Below, one piece after another: positions 1 to 9,010 of a stretch of 64,000 bases of DNA. The position numbers were made by a program, and so were the translations under genes. The stretch's first letter is position 1. Every line of letters begins with the position of its first letter. This stretch comes from Anaerovorax sp. IOR16 (GTDB lineage: Bacteria > Bacillota > Clostridia > Peptostreptococcales > Anaerovoracaceae). Where the stretch lies: contig NZ_JADQTL010000011.1 of NCBI RefSeq assembly GCF_017168145.1, positions 1 to 64,000 of the forward strand. Direction: 5' to 3'. Below the pieces are notes generated by a model. That model searched no databases and was not told the DNA's origin. It was given only the letters and a program-made list of their open reading frames with translations.

Positions 1-2872
1 TACCGCTCAAAACCCAGATATCTTCTTCCAAGCAAGAGAATCTGCTAACAAATTCTATACAGCACTTCCTGCTATCGTGGATGATTACATGAAGAAAATT
101 TCTACATTAACCGGAAGAGAATACCACTTATTTGATTATGTTGGTGCGCCGGATGCAGAAAATGTAATTGTAGCAATGGGTTCTGTTTGTGAAACTATTG
201 AAGAAACTATGAACGCTCTATTAGAAAAAGGCGAAAAGATTGGACTTGTTAAGGTTCGATTATATAGACCATGGGCTCCAGAATATTTGAAGGCAGTTAT
301 GCCAAAAACAGTAAAGAGAATCGCAGCTCTTGATAGAACAAAAGAGCCTGGTGCTATGGGTGATCCGCTTTATATGGATCTTAAGACAATGTACTATGGT
401 GAAGAAAATGCTCCTGAAGTTTATGGCGGAAGATATGGACTTGGTTCCAAGGATACCGTTCCTGGACAGATTGTTGCAGTATTCAACAATTTAAAGGAAG
501 CACAGCCAAAGGATCAGTTTACAATTGGTATTGTTGATGATTTGACAAATTCTTCTCTTCCTACTGTTGATATTACAACGGAACCGGCTGGTACAGTAAG
601 ATGTAAATTCTGGGGACTTGGTTCCGACGGTACCGTTGGTGCGAACAAGCAGGCAATTAAAATTATCGGTGATAAAACTGATTTATATGCACAAGGATAT
701 TTTGCTTATGACTCCAAAAAATCGGGTGGCGTAACCATTTCTCACTTACGTTTTGGTAAGAATAAGATTCAGTCAACTTATTTAATCAATGAAGCAGACT
801 TTGTAGCTTGTCACAATCAAGCTTATGTACACCAATACAACGTACTAAAGGGATTAAAGAAGAATGGTAACTTTGTACTAAACTGTAATTGGGATATGGC
901 TGGTTTGGAAGCAAATTTACCTGCAAGCATGAAACAATATCTTGCAAAAAATAACATTAACTTCTACACCATTGATGCAGTTGCAATGGCTGAAAAGATT
1001 GGATTGGGAAATAGAATCAATATGATCATGCAGTCTGCATTCTTTAAGCTTGCTGATGTAATTGCGGTAGAAGAGGCAATTGGTTATTTAAAGGAATCTA
1101 TCGTTAAGACTTACGGTAAAAAGGGTGAAAAGATTGTTAAGATGAACCAAGATGCCGTTGATCTGGGTGTAAATGGACTTGTTAAGGTAGAAGTTCCTGC
1201 TTCTTGGGCAGATGCAACAGATGCAGATGGTACAAAGAAAGAACTTCCTGAGTTCATCGCTGAAATTCTTGTTCCAATGAATCGTCAGGAAGGCGATGAT
1301 CTTCCGGTTAGTGCATTTGAAGGCATTGAAGATGGAACATTCCCATCCGGAACTGCTGCGTTTGAAAAGAGAGGTGTTGCAGTACATCTTCCTGAATGGA
1401 TTCCGGATAATTGTATCCAATGTAACCAGTGTTCTTTCGTATGTCCACATGCTACCATTCGTCCGGTTCTAGTAAATAAAGACGAAAAAGAAGCTGCTCC
1501 TGCAAACTTTAAGACCGTTGCTGCAAAGGGCAAGGGACTTGAAGGATATGAATACAAAATCCAGGTATCTCCTATGGATTGCTTAGGCTGCGGTAACTGT
1601 GCAGACATTTGTCCTGCTCCAAACAAAGCTTTGGTTATGAAGCCATTTGCGACTCAGGAAAATGAAGCTGAAAACTGGGATTATGCAATGAAGATGCCAA
1701 TTAGAGATAATTTAATGGCTAAAGATACTGTAAAGGGAAGCCAGTTTGCAAAACCATACATTGAATTCTCCGGTGCTTGTGCAGGTTGTGGAGAAACACC
1801 TTACATTAAGTTGGTTACCCAATTATTTGGTGATCGTATGATGATTGCAAATGCTACAGGTTGTTCTTCCATTTGGGGTGCTTCTGCTCCTTCTATGCCT
1901 TATTGTAAGGATGAAAATGGAAGAGGTCCATCTTGGGCAAACTCCTTGTTTGAAGACAATGCAGAGTACGGACTTGGTATGGCTACCGGTGTTAAGCAGA
2001 TGAGAGAAAAAATTCAGGTAAGCATGGAAGCATTGCTTGAAAAGAACATTCCTGCAGAACTAAAGGCTGCTTGCGAAGAATGGCTTGAAACTATGAATGA
2101 TGGTGCACGTTCCAGAGAAATCAGTGATCGTGTTATGGCTGCAATCGAAGCTGCATCTTTGGATGCAGAAGCGAAAGCAATTGCAGATGAAATCGTTGCT
2201 AAGAAAGATTTCTTGGTTAAGAAATCTGTATGGTGCCTTGGCGGTGACGGCTGGTCTTATGACATCGGCTACGGCGGTGTAGACCACGTACTTGCTTCCG
2301 GTGAAGATATCAATATCTTGGTATTTGATACTGAAGTATATTCCAATACAGGCGGTCAATCTTCAAAGGCTACTCCTACCGGTGCAATTGCTAAGTTTGC
2401 AGCTTCCGGTAAGAAGATTAAGAAAAAAGACCTCGGTATGATGGCAATGAGCTATGGTTATGTTTATGTTGCTCAGGTTGGTATGGGTGCAGACAAGAAC
2501 CAATTCATTAAGGCTGTAAAAGAAGCAGAAAATTATCATGGTCCATCCTTAATCATTTGCTATGCTCCATGTATCAACCATGGTATGAAGAAGGGCATGG
2601 GTAAGACTCAGGAAAATACTAAGGATGCTGTAAATTGCGGTTATTGGCAGCTTTACAGATTCAATCCTACTTTGAAAGAAGAAGGAAAGAATCCGTTTAC
2701 TTTGGATTCTAAGGAACCAAAGGAAAGCTTCCGTGACTTCATTATGGATCAGGTAAGATACAACTCCTTGGCTAAAGAATTCCCTGATACTGCAGAAGAG
2801 TTATTTGAACTTGCAGAAAAGAATGCAATGGAAAGATTGGAAACTTACAAGAAGTTGGCAACAGAAAAATAA
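1..2872 (+). CDS. nifJ: pyruvate:ferredoxin oxidoreductase, 5'-truncated by the window
   Basis: Oxidises pyruvate with CoA to acetyl-CoA and CO2 and reduces ferredoxin; a central cytoplasmic enzyme of anaerobes. The frame is open from base 2, so the true start lies upstream; about 956 residues are present of the roughly 1,170 usual for the single-chain enzyme. Visible are two ferredoxin-type [4Fe-4S] motifs (CIQCNQCSFVCPH near 1412-1450 and CLGCGNCADICP near 1580-1615), the fourth-cluster/TPP region GCAGCGETPY near 1780, and the TPP-binding stretch GDGWSYDIGYGG followed by EVYSNTGGQSSKA near 2250-2370. A GTG at 77 is an internal codon, not a start. The 3' end is followed by an intrinsic terminator, so it is probably a single-gene unit. 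Identity is secure. Confidence 0.96.
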   Translation, partial: TAQNPDIFFQARESANKFYTALPAIVDDYMKKISTLTGREYHLFDYVGAPDAENVIVAMGSVCETIEETMNALLEKGEKIGLVKVRLYRPWAPEYLKAVMPKTVKRIAALDRTKEPGAMGDPLYMDLKTMYYGEENAPEVYGGRYGLGSKDTVPGQIVAVFNNLKEAQPKDQFTIGIVDDLTNSSLPTVDITTEPAGTVRCKFWGLGSDGTVGANKQAIKIIGDKTDLYAQGYFAYDSKKSGGVTISHLRFGKNKIQSTYLINEADFVACHNQAYVHQYNVLKGLKKNGNFVLNCNWDMAGLEANLPASMKQYLAKNNINFYTIDAVAMAEKIGLGNRINMIMQSAFFKLADVIAVEEAIGYLKESIVKTYGKKGEKIVKMNQDAVDLGVNGLVKVEVPASWADATDADGTKKELPEFIAEILVPMNRQEGDDLPVSAFEGIEDGTFPSGTAAFEKRGVAVHLPEWIPDNCIQCNQCSFVCPHATIRPVLVNKDEKEAAPANFKTVAAKGKGLEGYEYKIQVSPMDCLGCGNCADICPAPNKALVMKPFATQENEAENWDYAMKMPIRDNLMAKDTVKGSQFAKPYIEFSGACAGCGETPYIKLVTQLFGDRMMIANATGCSSIWGASAPSMPYCKDENGRGPSWANSLFEDNAEYGLGMATGVKQMREKIQVSMEALLEKNIPAELKAACEEWLETMNDGARSREISDRVMAAIEAASLDAEAKAIADEIVAKKDFLVKKSVWCLGGDGWSYDIGYGGVDHVLASGEDINILVFDTEVYSNTGGQSSKATPTGAIAKFAASGKKIKKKDLGMMAMSYGYVYVAQVGMGADKNQFIKAVKEAENYHGPSLIICYAPCINHGMKKGMGKTQENTKDAVNCGYWQLYRFNPTLKEEGKNPFTLDSKEPKESFRDFIMDQVRYNSLAKEFPDTAEELFELAEKNAMERLETYKKLATEK

Positions 2873-2897
2873 AAAAATATAATTTAATATAATGTTT

Positions 2898-2937
2898 TTT
2901 ACCGGGAGATGGCATTTGCCATCTGCCGGTTTTTTAA
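2898..2937 (+). terminator. intrinsic terminator after nifJ
   Basis: Inverted repeat ACCGG-AGATGGC / GCCATCT-CCGGT with one opposed G-G mismatch and a short loop, followed by TTTTTT. It lies 26 bases after the nifJ stop. Confidence 0.85.
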
Positions 2938-2974
2938 GGTTTACAAAGATAAGGGAAAAAAGGGGAGAGAGAAC

Positions 2975-3823
2975 TTGAAAAGATCAATAATCATTGGCGT
3001 TGTAGCGGTGTTACTATGCGGATTGTCTGTTTTTGCAATGGGGATAGAAAAAAAACCGATGCTGCCAGAAGTAGAAAATAAACCAGCTGAGGTAGAAAAA
3101 GAAAAGAAATCAGAAGAAATGGAAACTAAGAAACCTCCTGAGAAAGTAGTACCAAAAGAAAAATCAGAGACCATACCGGCGATGAAACAAGAAGAACCAT
3201 CATCAAAAGTAGAGTTGGATGCAGTGGAGAATACTTATTTCAGTGATGCAGTATTTATAGGAGATTCCAGAACAGAAGGGTTTCGTTTACATGCAGGGCT
3301 GACAGAGGCAGGATACCTTACAGCAAAAGGTTTAAATGTAAAGGATGTATTTGAAAAACCTTTAATTAAGGAAAATAATGGGACAAAGACTATAGCACAG
3401 GCATTACGGGAAAGAACCTATCAGAAATATTATATTATGCTGGGAGCAAATGAGCTGGGCTGGGTTTATACTGATATTTTTACGGATAAATATGGACAAA
3501 TCATTGACCTGATCCGTGAGGTTAATCCAAATGCAACCATATATGTACAGTCTATTTTACCGGTAACGGATGAAAAATCACAATCCGACGCAATTTACAA
3601 TAATACAAATATTGTACGTTTTAACGAGCTACTTAAGGTTTTAGCGCAGGAAAAGAGTGTTATTTACTTAACTGTAAACGAGGCAGTTCAAAAAGAAGAT
3701 GGCGCCTTACAGGAAGAGGCAACAACGGATGGTGTCCACTTGAATAAAGAATACTGTGTGAAGTGGTTGGAATATTTAAAAAAACATATAGACCAAAACA
3801 CACTGGAAGAAGGTAAGAAATGA
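2975..3823 (+). CDS. SGNH/GDSL-family exported hydrolase
   Basis: Predicted secreted or membrane-anchored esterase of the SGNH superfamily, probably acting on acetylated cell-surface polymer. I choose the TTG at 2975 because AGGGGAGAGAG stands just upstream and the longer frame from 2909 would begin inside the nifJ terminator. Residues 1-25 form one hydrophobic anchor or signal; residues about 30-80 are a Lys/Glu/Pro-rich linker. Block I is FIGDSR (Ser near residue 97), block III is GANE (near 156-159) and block V is DGVHL (near 251-255), which gives the Ser, Asn and Asp/His set of the family. The gene overlaps the next one by 4 bases and opens an O-acetylation cluster with MBOAT and DHHW partners. 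Substrate not known. Confidence 0.85.
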   Translation: MKRSIIIGVVAVLLCGLSVFAMGIEKKPMLPEVENKPAEVEKEKKSEEMETKKPPEKVVPKEKSETIPAMKQEEPSSKVELDAVENTYFSDAVFIGDSRTEGFRLHAGLTEAGYLTAKGLNVKDVFEKPLIKENNGTKTIAQALRERTYQKYYIMLGANELGWVYTDIFTDKYGQIIDLIREVNPNATIYVQSILPVTDEKSQSDAIYNNTNIVRFNELLKVLAQEKSVIYLTVNEAVQKEDGALQEEATTDGVHLNKEYCVKWLEYLKKHIDQNTLEEGKK

Positions 3824-4293
3824 TAAAAAGAAGTTGGAAGTTAATAGTTATTTTGATTTTAGTAGTAGCAGGATTGTGTGCTTGCGGAGGAAAAAAAGAA
3901 GTTGTTTTAGATATCGACGAATTAGCAGATGCATTACAATCGGGCATTTCATTTGAAGATCAAATGAATCGCGTTGATCTTCCGGTATTCTATGCTTTGT
4001 ATAATTTATCGGAAGAAGAAGTAGGCGATGCTGTAATGATTGGAAGTACAGGGGCTACAGCAGAGGAAATTGCAGTGATTCAAGCAGCCTCTCCGGAGAT
4101 GGTAGATAAAATAAATACAGCTGTTTTAGAACGTATTGAGTTTCAAAAAAGCGGTTTTGAAAATTATGTACCGAAGGAGCTGGAAAAGCTATCTGATCCG
4201 GTCATTGAAATAAGAGGAAACTATGTAATATTATGTGTATCCAATGATGATACGAAAGCACAAGAAATCATTAACGAATTTATAACGGAGTAA
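3820..4293 (+). CDS. DUF4358 lipoprotein
   Basis: A 157-residue lipoprotein: basic N-terminus, hydrophobic core and lipobox LCAC with the lipidated Cys near residue 22. The remainder resembles the DUF4358 family, which is regularly found beside SGNH and MBOAT genes in Clostridia; its function is not known. The ATG overlaps the stop of the SGNH gene (ATGA), and the next gene starts 6 bases after its stop, so translation is probably coupled. By context it would sit on the outer face of the membrane as an accessory of polymer O-acetylation; this role is inference. Confidence 0.8.
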   Translation: MIKRSWKLIVILILVVAGLCACGGKKEVVLDIDELADALQSGISFEDQMNRVDLPVFYALYNLSEEEVGDAVMIGSTGATAEEIAVIQAASPEMVDKINTAVLERIEFQKSGFENYVPKELEKLSDPVIEIRGNYVILCVSNDDTKAQEIINEFITE

Positions 4294-4299
4294 AGAAGC

Positions 4300-5742
4300 A
4301 TGGTATTTTCCAGCATAGTATTTTTATTTTATTTTTTACCGATAATATTACTTTTATATTATGTGGTTCCTCGAAAGGGGAAAAATGGGGTCCTTTTCCT
4401 ATGCAGTCTTGTTTTTTATGCATGGGGTGAACCAGTATATTTATTTTTAATGCTTTTTTCTATTGTATGTAATTTTTCATTAGGCTTGCTATTGGATCGT
4501 TCTATAAAAAAAGCAGAAAACGGGAAAGGTTATAAAGAGCCAAAAATGTGGCTCTTTTTTGCCGTTGCATTAAACATTGGATTATTGGCATTTTTTAAAT
4601 ATGCAGATTTTTTGATTCAGAATAGTAATCTTTTATTGAATACACAAATAAAACCACTGCTTTTGCCTTTACCGCTAGGCATTTCATTTTATACATTTCA
4701 AGCAATGTCGTATTTGATTGATCTTTATCGGAGGAAAGTTAACGTACAAAAAAACTTTATTGACTTTGGAACTTATGTAGCGTTGTTTCCGCAATTGATT
4801 GCAGGACCAATCGTTCGATTTTCTGACATTGCCTTTCAGTTGCGTGAACGTAAAGAATCATGGGATTTATTTGCAAACGGTGTTGTACGTTTTATGATAG
4901 GACTATCAAAAAAGGTTCTTTTAGCAAACAATGCAGGGATCGTTTTTGATCAGGTTGCACAGATGCAGGGAAGCAGTGCTTCGGTTCTTTCTGTTTGGAT
5001 TGGAATTTTAATGTTTACATTTCAAATATATTTTGATTTTTCCGGTTATTCGGATACGGCAATTGGGCTAGGAAAGATGTTTGGGTTTTCTTTTCCTGAG
5101 AACTTTGATCATCCCTATACCTCCAAAAGCATTACTGAGTTTTGGCGACGTTGGCATATGACCCTAGGGACATGGTTTCGGGAATATGTATATATCCCTC
5201 TTGGAGGAAATCGAAATGGTCTAAAACGTCAGATATTTAACTTGTTTGTTGTTTGGACTCTTACAGGTATTTGGCATGGTGCAAGCTGGAATTTTGTGAT
5301 TTGGGGTCTATATTTTGGGGTTCTTTTAGTATTAGAAAAATTATTTTTATTAAATTGGTTAAAGAAAATGCCTCTTATTATTCAGCATGGAATTACATTT
5401 TTTCTTGTTATGATGAGTTGGGTGATTTTTTCCTTTGATTCCATTGAGCAAATCTCTTGGTATTTTCAATCCTTGTTTGCTTTCAATGGAAATATTGCGA
5501 TTGATTCCCAAGGACAGTATTTACTAAAAAGTAATTTTATATTGCTGATTGTTATGAGTTTCGGGGTTACAACACTACCTCAAAAAATGACATTTAAAAT
5601 AAGAGCATTTTTTAAAGGTAAAGGGTATAGATTGATTTTTTATTGTCTTTTGCAAACGATTATAATTATTGCATTATTTTTCCTTGTAATTGCATATTTA
5701 GTATCGTCTTCGTACAATCCATTTTTATATTTTCGATTTTAA
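4300..5742 (+). CDS. MBOAT-family membrane O-acyltransferase (AlgI/DltB-like)
   Basis: Polytopic membrane protein of 480 residues in the membrane-bound O-acyltransferase family, which moves acyl (usually acetyl) groups across the membrane for attachment to extracellular polysaccharide. Family marks seen: AGPIVRFSDI near 168-177, FWRRWHMTLGTWFREYVYIPLGG near 280-302, and TGIWHGASWNF with the invariant His near residue 326. Most of the rest is hydrophobic helices. It sits between a DUF4358 lipoprotein and a DHHW protein, the usual arrangement of AlgI/AlgJ-like O-acetylation systems. The acceptor polymer cannot be read from the sequence; D-alanylation (DltB) is less likely because dltA, dltC and dltD are absent. 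Confidence 0.9.
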   Translation: MVFSSIVFLFYFLPIILLLYYVVPRKGKNGVLFLCSLVFYAWGEPVYLFLMLFSIVCNFSLGLLLDRSIKKAENGKGYKEPKMWLFFAVALNIGLLAFFKYADFLIQNSNLLLNTQIKPLLLPLPLGISFYTFQAMSYLIDLYRRKVNVQKNFIDFGTYVALFPQLIAGPIVRFSDIAFQLRERKESWDLFANGVVRFMIGLSKKVLLANNAGIVFDQVAQMQGSSASVLSVWIGILMFTFQIYFDFSGYSDTAIGLGKMFGFSFPENFDHPYTSKSITEFWRRWHMTLGTWFREYVYIPLGGNRNGLKRQIFNLFVVWTLTGIWHGASWNFVIWGLYFGVLLVLEKLFLLNWLKKMPLIIQHGITFFLVMMSWVIFSFDSIEQISWYFQSLFAFNGNIAIDSQGQYLLKSNFILLIVMSFGVTTLPQKMTFKIRAFFKGKGYRLIFYCLLQTIIIIALFFLVIAYLVSSSYNPFLYFRF

Positions 5743-5772
5743 AGTGTTATATTCTGATTGGGGAGTAAACTT

Positions 5773-6945
5773 ATGCATGAAAAGAATATAAATAGAATAA
5801 TGACTTTGGTGTTTTTGTTTCTTATATTCGGATTTTCTATATGGAATCTGTTTTTGCCACAAACAGCATTTTCAGAAACCGAGAACCGAGCACTTTCTTT
5901 ATTTCCAAAGCTGAATGCAAAAGAGATAAAAAATGGACGTTGGATGCAAGAATTTGAACAGTATACAACAGATCAATTTTTATTACGTGATGACTTTATG
6001 AGATTAAAGACAAAAGCAGATCTAATAATTGGTAAAATGGATAATGGAAAAGTTTATTTTGGAAAAGATGGGTATTTAATTAGTAAGGATCAGTTGGATG
6101 TAAGACAGCAAGCAGCTAATCGTGTTTTACTTTGTTCTTTTTTAGAACGGATAAATCAGATGGAGATAAATAAAAATAAAATCCAGACTTCTGTCTTAAT
6201 TGTACCTACAGCAAGCTCGATCGAACAAGATAAATTGCCTCAATACGCGCCGGTTTTAGAGGAAGAAAAAGGGATTTCGAATTTACAGGCGCAAATAGAA
6301 CGTATCAGTCATAAAACTGTTTTTGTGGACGGTACGAAGCCACTTTTACTGGCGAAGAAAACAGAGGAAGCAACACAGTTATATTATCGAACTGATCACC
6401 ATTGGACAACTTTCGGCGCTTATGAGGTTTATAAATATTGGGCAGAAGAAAATGGCTTCGTTCCTTTTGGTAAGGAGGATTTTCAAATACGTTTGGTAAG
6501 TAACAGCTTTTATGGAACCAATCAAGCAAAGGCACTTGGGGCTGAAACGATGCCAGATGAAATTTACTCATGGTCATTTAAAAATGAACCTCAGTATTCT
6601 ATGGAAATACCTGCAAAAAATCAAGTGAAAGACTCTATTTATGAAAAAGAGTTTCTTTCGAAAAAAGATAAATATGCTTATTTTTTAGGAGGTAATTATG
6701 GAGAAATGGTGATCCATACACCATTAAAAAATGATAGACATTTACTTATCATAAAAGATTCTTATGCTAATTGTTTTATTCCGTTTGTCTGTGGTCATTA
6801 TGAAAGCATTACCGTTATTGATCCTCGATACTTTCGAGGGAATATTTATAATACGATGCAACAGAATGGGATTACAGATGTATTATTTTTATATAATATT
6901 GTTCAATTTTCGAATGATCGTAATTTTGTTTATGGGGTGCGTTAA
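5773..6945 (+). CDS. DHHW-family (AlgJ/AlgX-like) O-acetylation partner
   Basis: A 390-residue exported protein anchored by one N-terminal helix (about residues 10-30). The ATG at 5773 is preferred over the in-frame TTG at 5758 because GGGGAG lies 7 bases before it. The name-giving DHHW motif is near residues 208-211 (TDHHWT), and a Ser-containing IKDSYAN stretch lies towards the C-terminus, as in SGNH-like AlgJ/AlgX acetyltransferases. Such proteins take the acetyl group from the MBOAT partner and place it on the polymer outside the cell. It lies 30 bases downstream of the MBOAT gene in the same operon. Confidence 0.85.
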   Translation: MHEKNINRIMTLVFLFLIFGFSIWNLFLPQTAFSETENRALSLFPKLNAKEIKNGRWMQEFEQYTTDQFLLRDDFMRLKTKADLIIGKMDNGKVYFGKDGYLISKDQLDVRQQAANRVLLCSFLERINQMEINKNKIQTSVLIVPTASSIEQDKLPQYAPVLEEEKGISNLQAQIERISHKTVFVDGTKPLLLAKKTEEATQLYYRTDHHWTTFGAYEVYKYWAEENGFVPFGKEDFQIRLVSNSFYGTNQAKALGAETMPDEIYSWSFKNEPQYSMEIPAKNQVKDSIYEKEFLSKKDKYAYFLGGNYGEMVIHTPLKNDRHLLIIKDSYANCFIPFVCGHYESITVIDPRYFRGNIYNTMQQNGITDVLFLYNIVQFSNDRNFVYGVR

Positions 6946-7000
6946 TTCTTCAATAATAATATGTAGTATGATATAATGAAGGAGAATGGGGGATATTAAA

Positions 7001-8320
7001 ATGACATTTAATAAGGGGAATGAAGTTGAAGTAAATAAAGAAAAAAGTCATTGGCAAAAGAAACAATATTTAATTGCATCTGCAACTCTTATTGTACTTA
7101 TAATTTTGCTTGCTGCAATTAGTATTCGATTTCCGATTTCTTCCGTAGCAGGAGGAGAAAAGGAGCGGATTCAGGCAAAGATAGCGTTAGCATTGGAAGA
7201 AGCAGAGCATCTGTATCAGGGATTTTATTACGATGAAGCTTTAGAACGATTACAGCAGGAGCCGGAGCTGATTACAGACGAGGAATCAGATCCCATTGCG
7301 GCAAAGATTACAGAAATTCAGAATGCAAAGAATTCCTTAGTGAAATATGAAGGACCGGCACATCATGTCTTTTTTCATAGTTTAATAGTTTATCCGCAAT
7401 TAGCATTTGATAATATTGGGCATTCTGCAAAAGGTTATAATATGTGGATGACGACGGTCAGTGAGTTTAAGCAAATGCTGCCGCTTTTATATGAACGTGG
7501 ATATATATTATATCCGTTGGAAGAATGCATAGAACCGGACCCTGAAAAAGAAGGAAATGTCCGCTTAAAGGATATTTATTTGCCGCCTGGTCGGATTCCT
7601 TTGGTTGTATCAATTGATGATGTAAATTATTATGATTATATGAAGCCAGATGGCTTTGCAAACCGATTAGTTCTTGGTAAGGATGGAAGAGTTTGGACTG
7701 AGGTGATTACTCCGGAAGGAGAAACAATTTGCACAAGGGATGGAGATGTTATGCCGATTCTTGATGATTTTGTAGCTGAAAATCCAGGTTTTTCTTGGCG
7801 AGGTGCAAAAGGAATCATGGCTCTTACAGGGTATGAGGGTGCTCTTGGCTATCGCATCACGGATGATCTTCCAGATGAAGCAAAATGGCAGCAGGAAGTG
7901 AAGGCAATTGCTGATGTTATGAAAGATAATGGATGGTCCTTTGCTTGCCATAGTTATACGCATAACAGTAAATGGTTCCGTGAAGGAAAAGCTACGTTAA
8001 AGCAGGTTATTTATGATACAGATCGTTGGAAGGAAAAAATTGAACCATTTGTAGGAAAAACAAATATTTACATATCTCCGTTTGGGTTTTTGTGGGATAA
8101 CAATGATCCAAGATTCCGTTACATCATTGAAAACGGAGGATACAATTTATTTTGTCCTGTTGGTAATAGTCGTAAATTCAAAATAAATGGCGACAATATC
8201 GTAATGCCAAGAGTCAATTTGGACGGGTATACTATGAATATGAGGCCTGAAGAAGTAAAAACTTATTATTTTGATGTTGATATGGTTTTAAGTCCGGAAA
8301 GGCCGCCTTTAAATCTTTAA
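7001..8320 (+). CDS. membrane-anchored polysaccharide deacetylase (NodB-like)
   Basis: Predicted N- or O-deacetylase of cell-wall or exopolysaccharide. One transmembrane helix lies near residues 24-46, then a charged spacer. The NodB-type metal site appears as SIDD (near 204-206) and HSYTH (near 317-321), the Asp-Asp and H(S/T)xxH elements of carbohydrate esterase family 4. I take the ATG at 7001 (GGGGG 8 bases upstream); an in-frame ATG at 6986 is possible, but its AAGGAG is too close. It follows the O-acetylation genes with a 55-base gap, so acetylation and deacetylation of surface polymer may be under common control. Confidence 0.83.
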   Translation: MTFNKGNEVEVNKEKSHWQKKQYLIASATLIVLIILLAAISIRFPISSVAGGEKERIQAKIALALEEAEHLYQGFYYDEALERLQQEPELITDEESDPIAAKITEIQNAKNSLVKYEGPAHHVFFHSLIVYPQLAFDNIGHSAKGYNMWMTTVSEFKQMLPLLYERGYILYPLEECIEPDPEKEGNVRLKDIYLPPGRIPLVVSIDDVNYYDYMKPDGFANRLVLGKDGRVWTEVITPEGETICTRDGDVMPILDDFVAENPGFSWRGAKGIMALTGYEGALGYRITDDLPDEAKWQQEVKAIADVMKDNGWSFACHSYTHNSKWFREGKATLKQVIYDTDRWKEKIEPFVGKTNIYISPFGFLWDNNDPRFRYIIENGGYNLFCPVGNSRKFKINGDNIVMPRVNLDGYTMNMRPEEVKTYYFDVDMVLSPERPPLNL

Positions 8321-8372
8321 TGGTTTTTACGAAATGATGAAAGACTGTGAAAACAGTAGGGGGGAATGGAAT

Positions 8373-8933
8373 ATGAGAAGTAAAAAAGTTTTAATGTTAT
8401 GTCTTTGTGTAATTTTAATGCTAGGAGTTTGTCTTATTGCTGGATGCAAGGGAGCAAATACGAATGCAGAAGAATTAAACAGCTATGATTTAAAACTGTA
8501 TTATGTAAATGATGAATACGTTGCTACAGGAAATGAAGAATTGGATCAAATGATGAATCCATATGAAGTTACGATTCAATCTAAGCCTGAGGAAGCATAT
8601 TTGCAGGCAGTTTTAGAATTAAAGGAAGTACCTTTAGATGGGTATGATACAATGTTGCGTGAGGAGTTTGTCATTCATAGCATTAAAACGGACGAAGGTA
8701 TTGCAGTCGTTGATTTTTCAAGTAAGGATTTGAGCGGTGGATCTATGGAGGAAGGGCTTTTGGTAAATCAAATTGTTTTAACCTTGCTAAATTCCTTTGA
8801 TGACATTCAAAAAGTACAGTTTACCTTAGATGGAGAAGAAGCTGAATCCTTAATGGGACATTTAGATGTAAGCAAACCTTTTACCTTAAGTAATACAGAA
8901 GGGGAAAATAAGGCTGTGGTTATTGCGGAATAG
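8373..8933 (+). CDS. GerMN-domain lipoprotein
   Basis: A 186-residue lipoprotein with lipobox LIAGC. The rest fits one GerMN domain (sporulation and spore germination): conserved GSMEEGLLVNQIVLTL, a V-x-F-x-LDGEEAE stretch and the closing GH-D-S-PF. GerMN domains in GerM and related proteins act in the envelope, often in peptidoglycan-linked steps of sporulation. I choose ATG 8373 with the GGGGGG upstream, rather than the longer frame from 8334, because a signal peptide starts there. Last gene of the envelope cluster. Confidence 0.82.
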   Translation: MRSKKVLMLCLCVILMLGVCLIAGCKGANTNAEELNSYDLKLYYVNDEYVATGNEELDQMMNPYEVTIQSKPEEAYLQAVLELKEVPLDGYDTMLREEFVIHSIKTDEGIAVVDFSSKDLSGGSMEEGLLVNQIVLTLLNSFDDIQKVQFTLDGEEAESLMGHLDVSKPFTLSNTEGENKAVVIAE

Positions 8934-9010
8934 CCAAAGCAAATGTCACTGCGCTTTTAAATGATTTAAGAAGCAGAATCATAGTTTTAAAAGACGAAAG
9001 GAAGAGTTCC

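Noticed and set aside
2909-2974. N-terminal extension of the SGNH gene from 2909
   Set aside because: Would start inside the nifJ terminator hairpin and precede a clean signal peptide; the TTG with AGGGGAG at 2975 is better.
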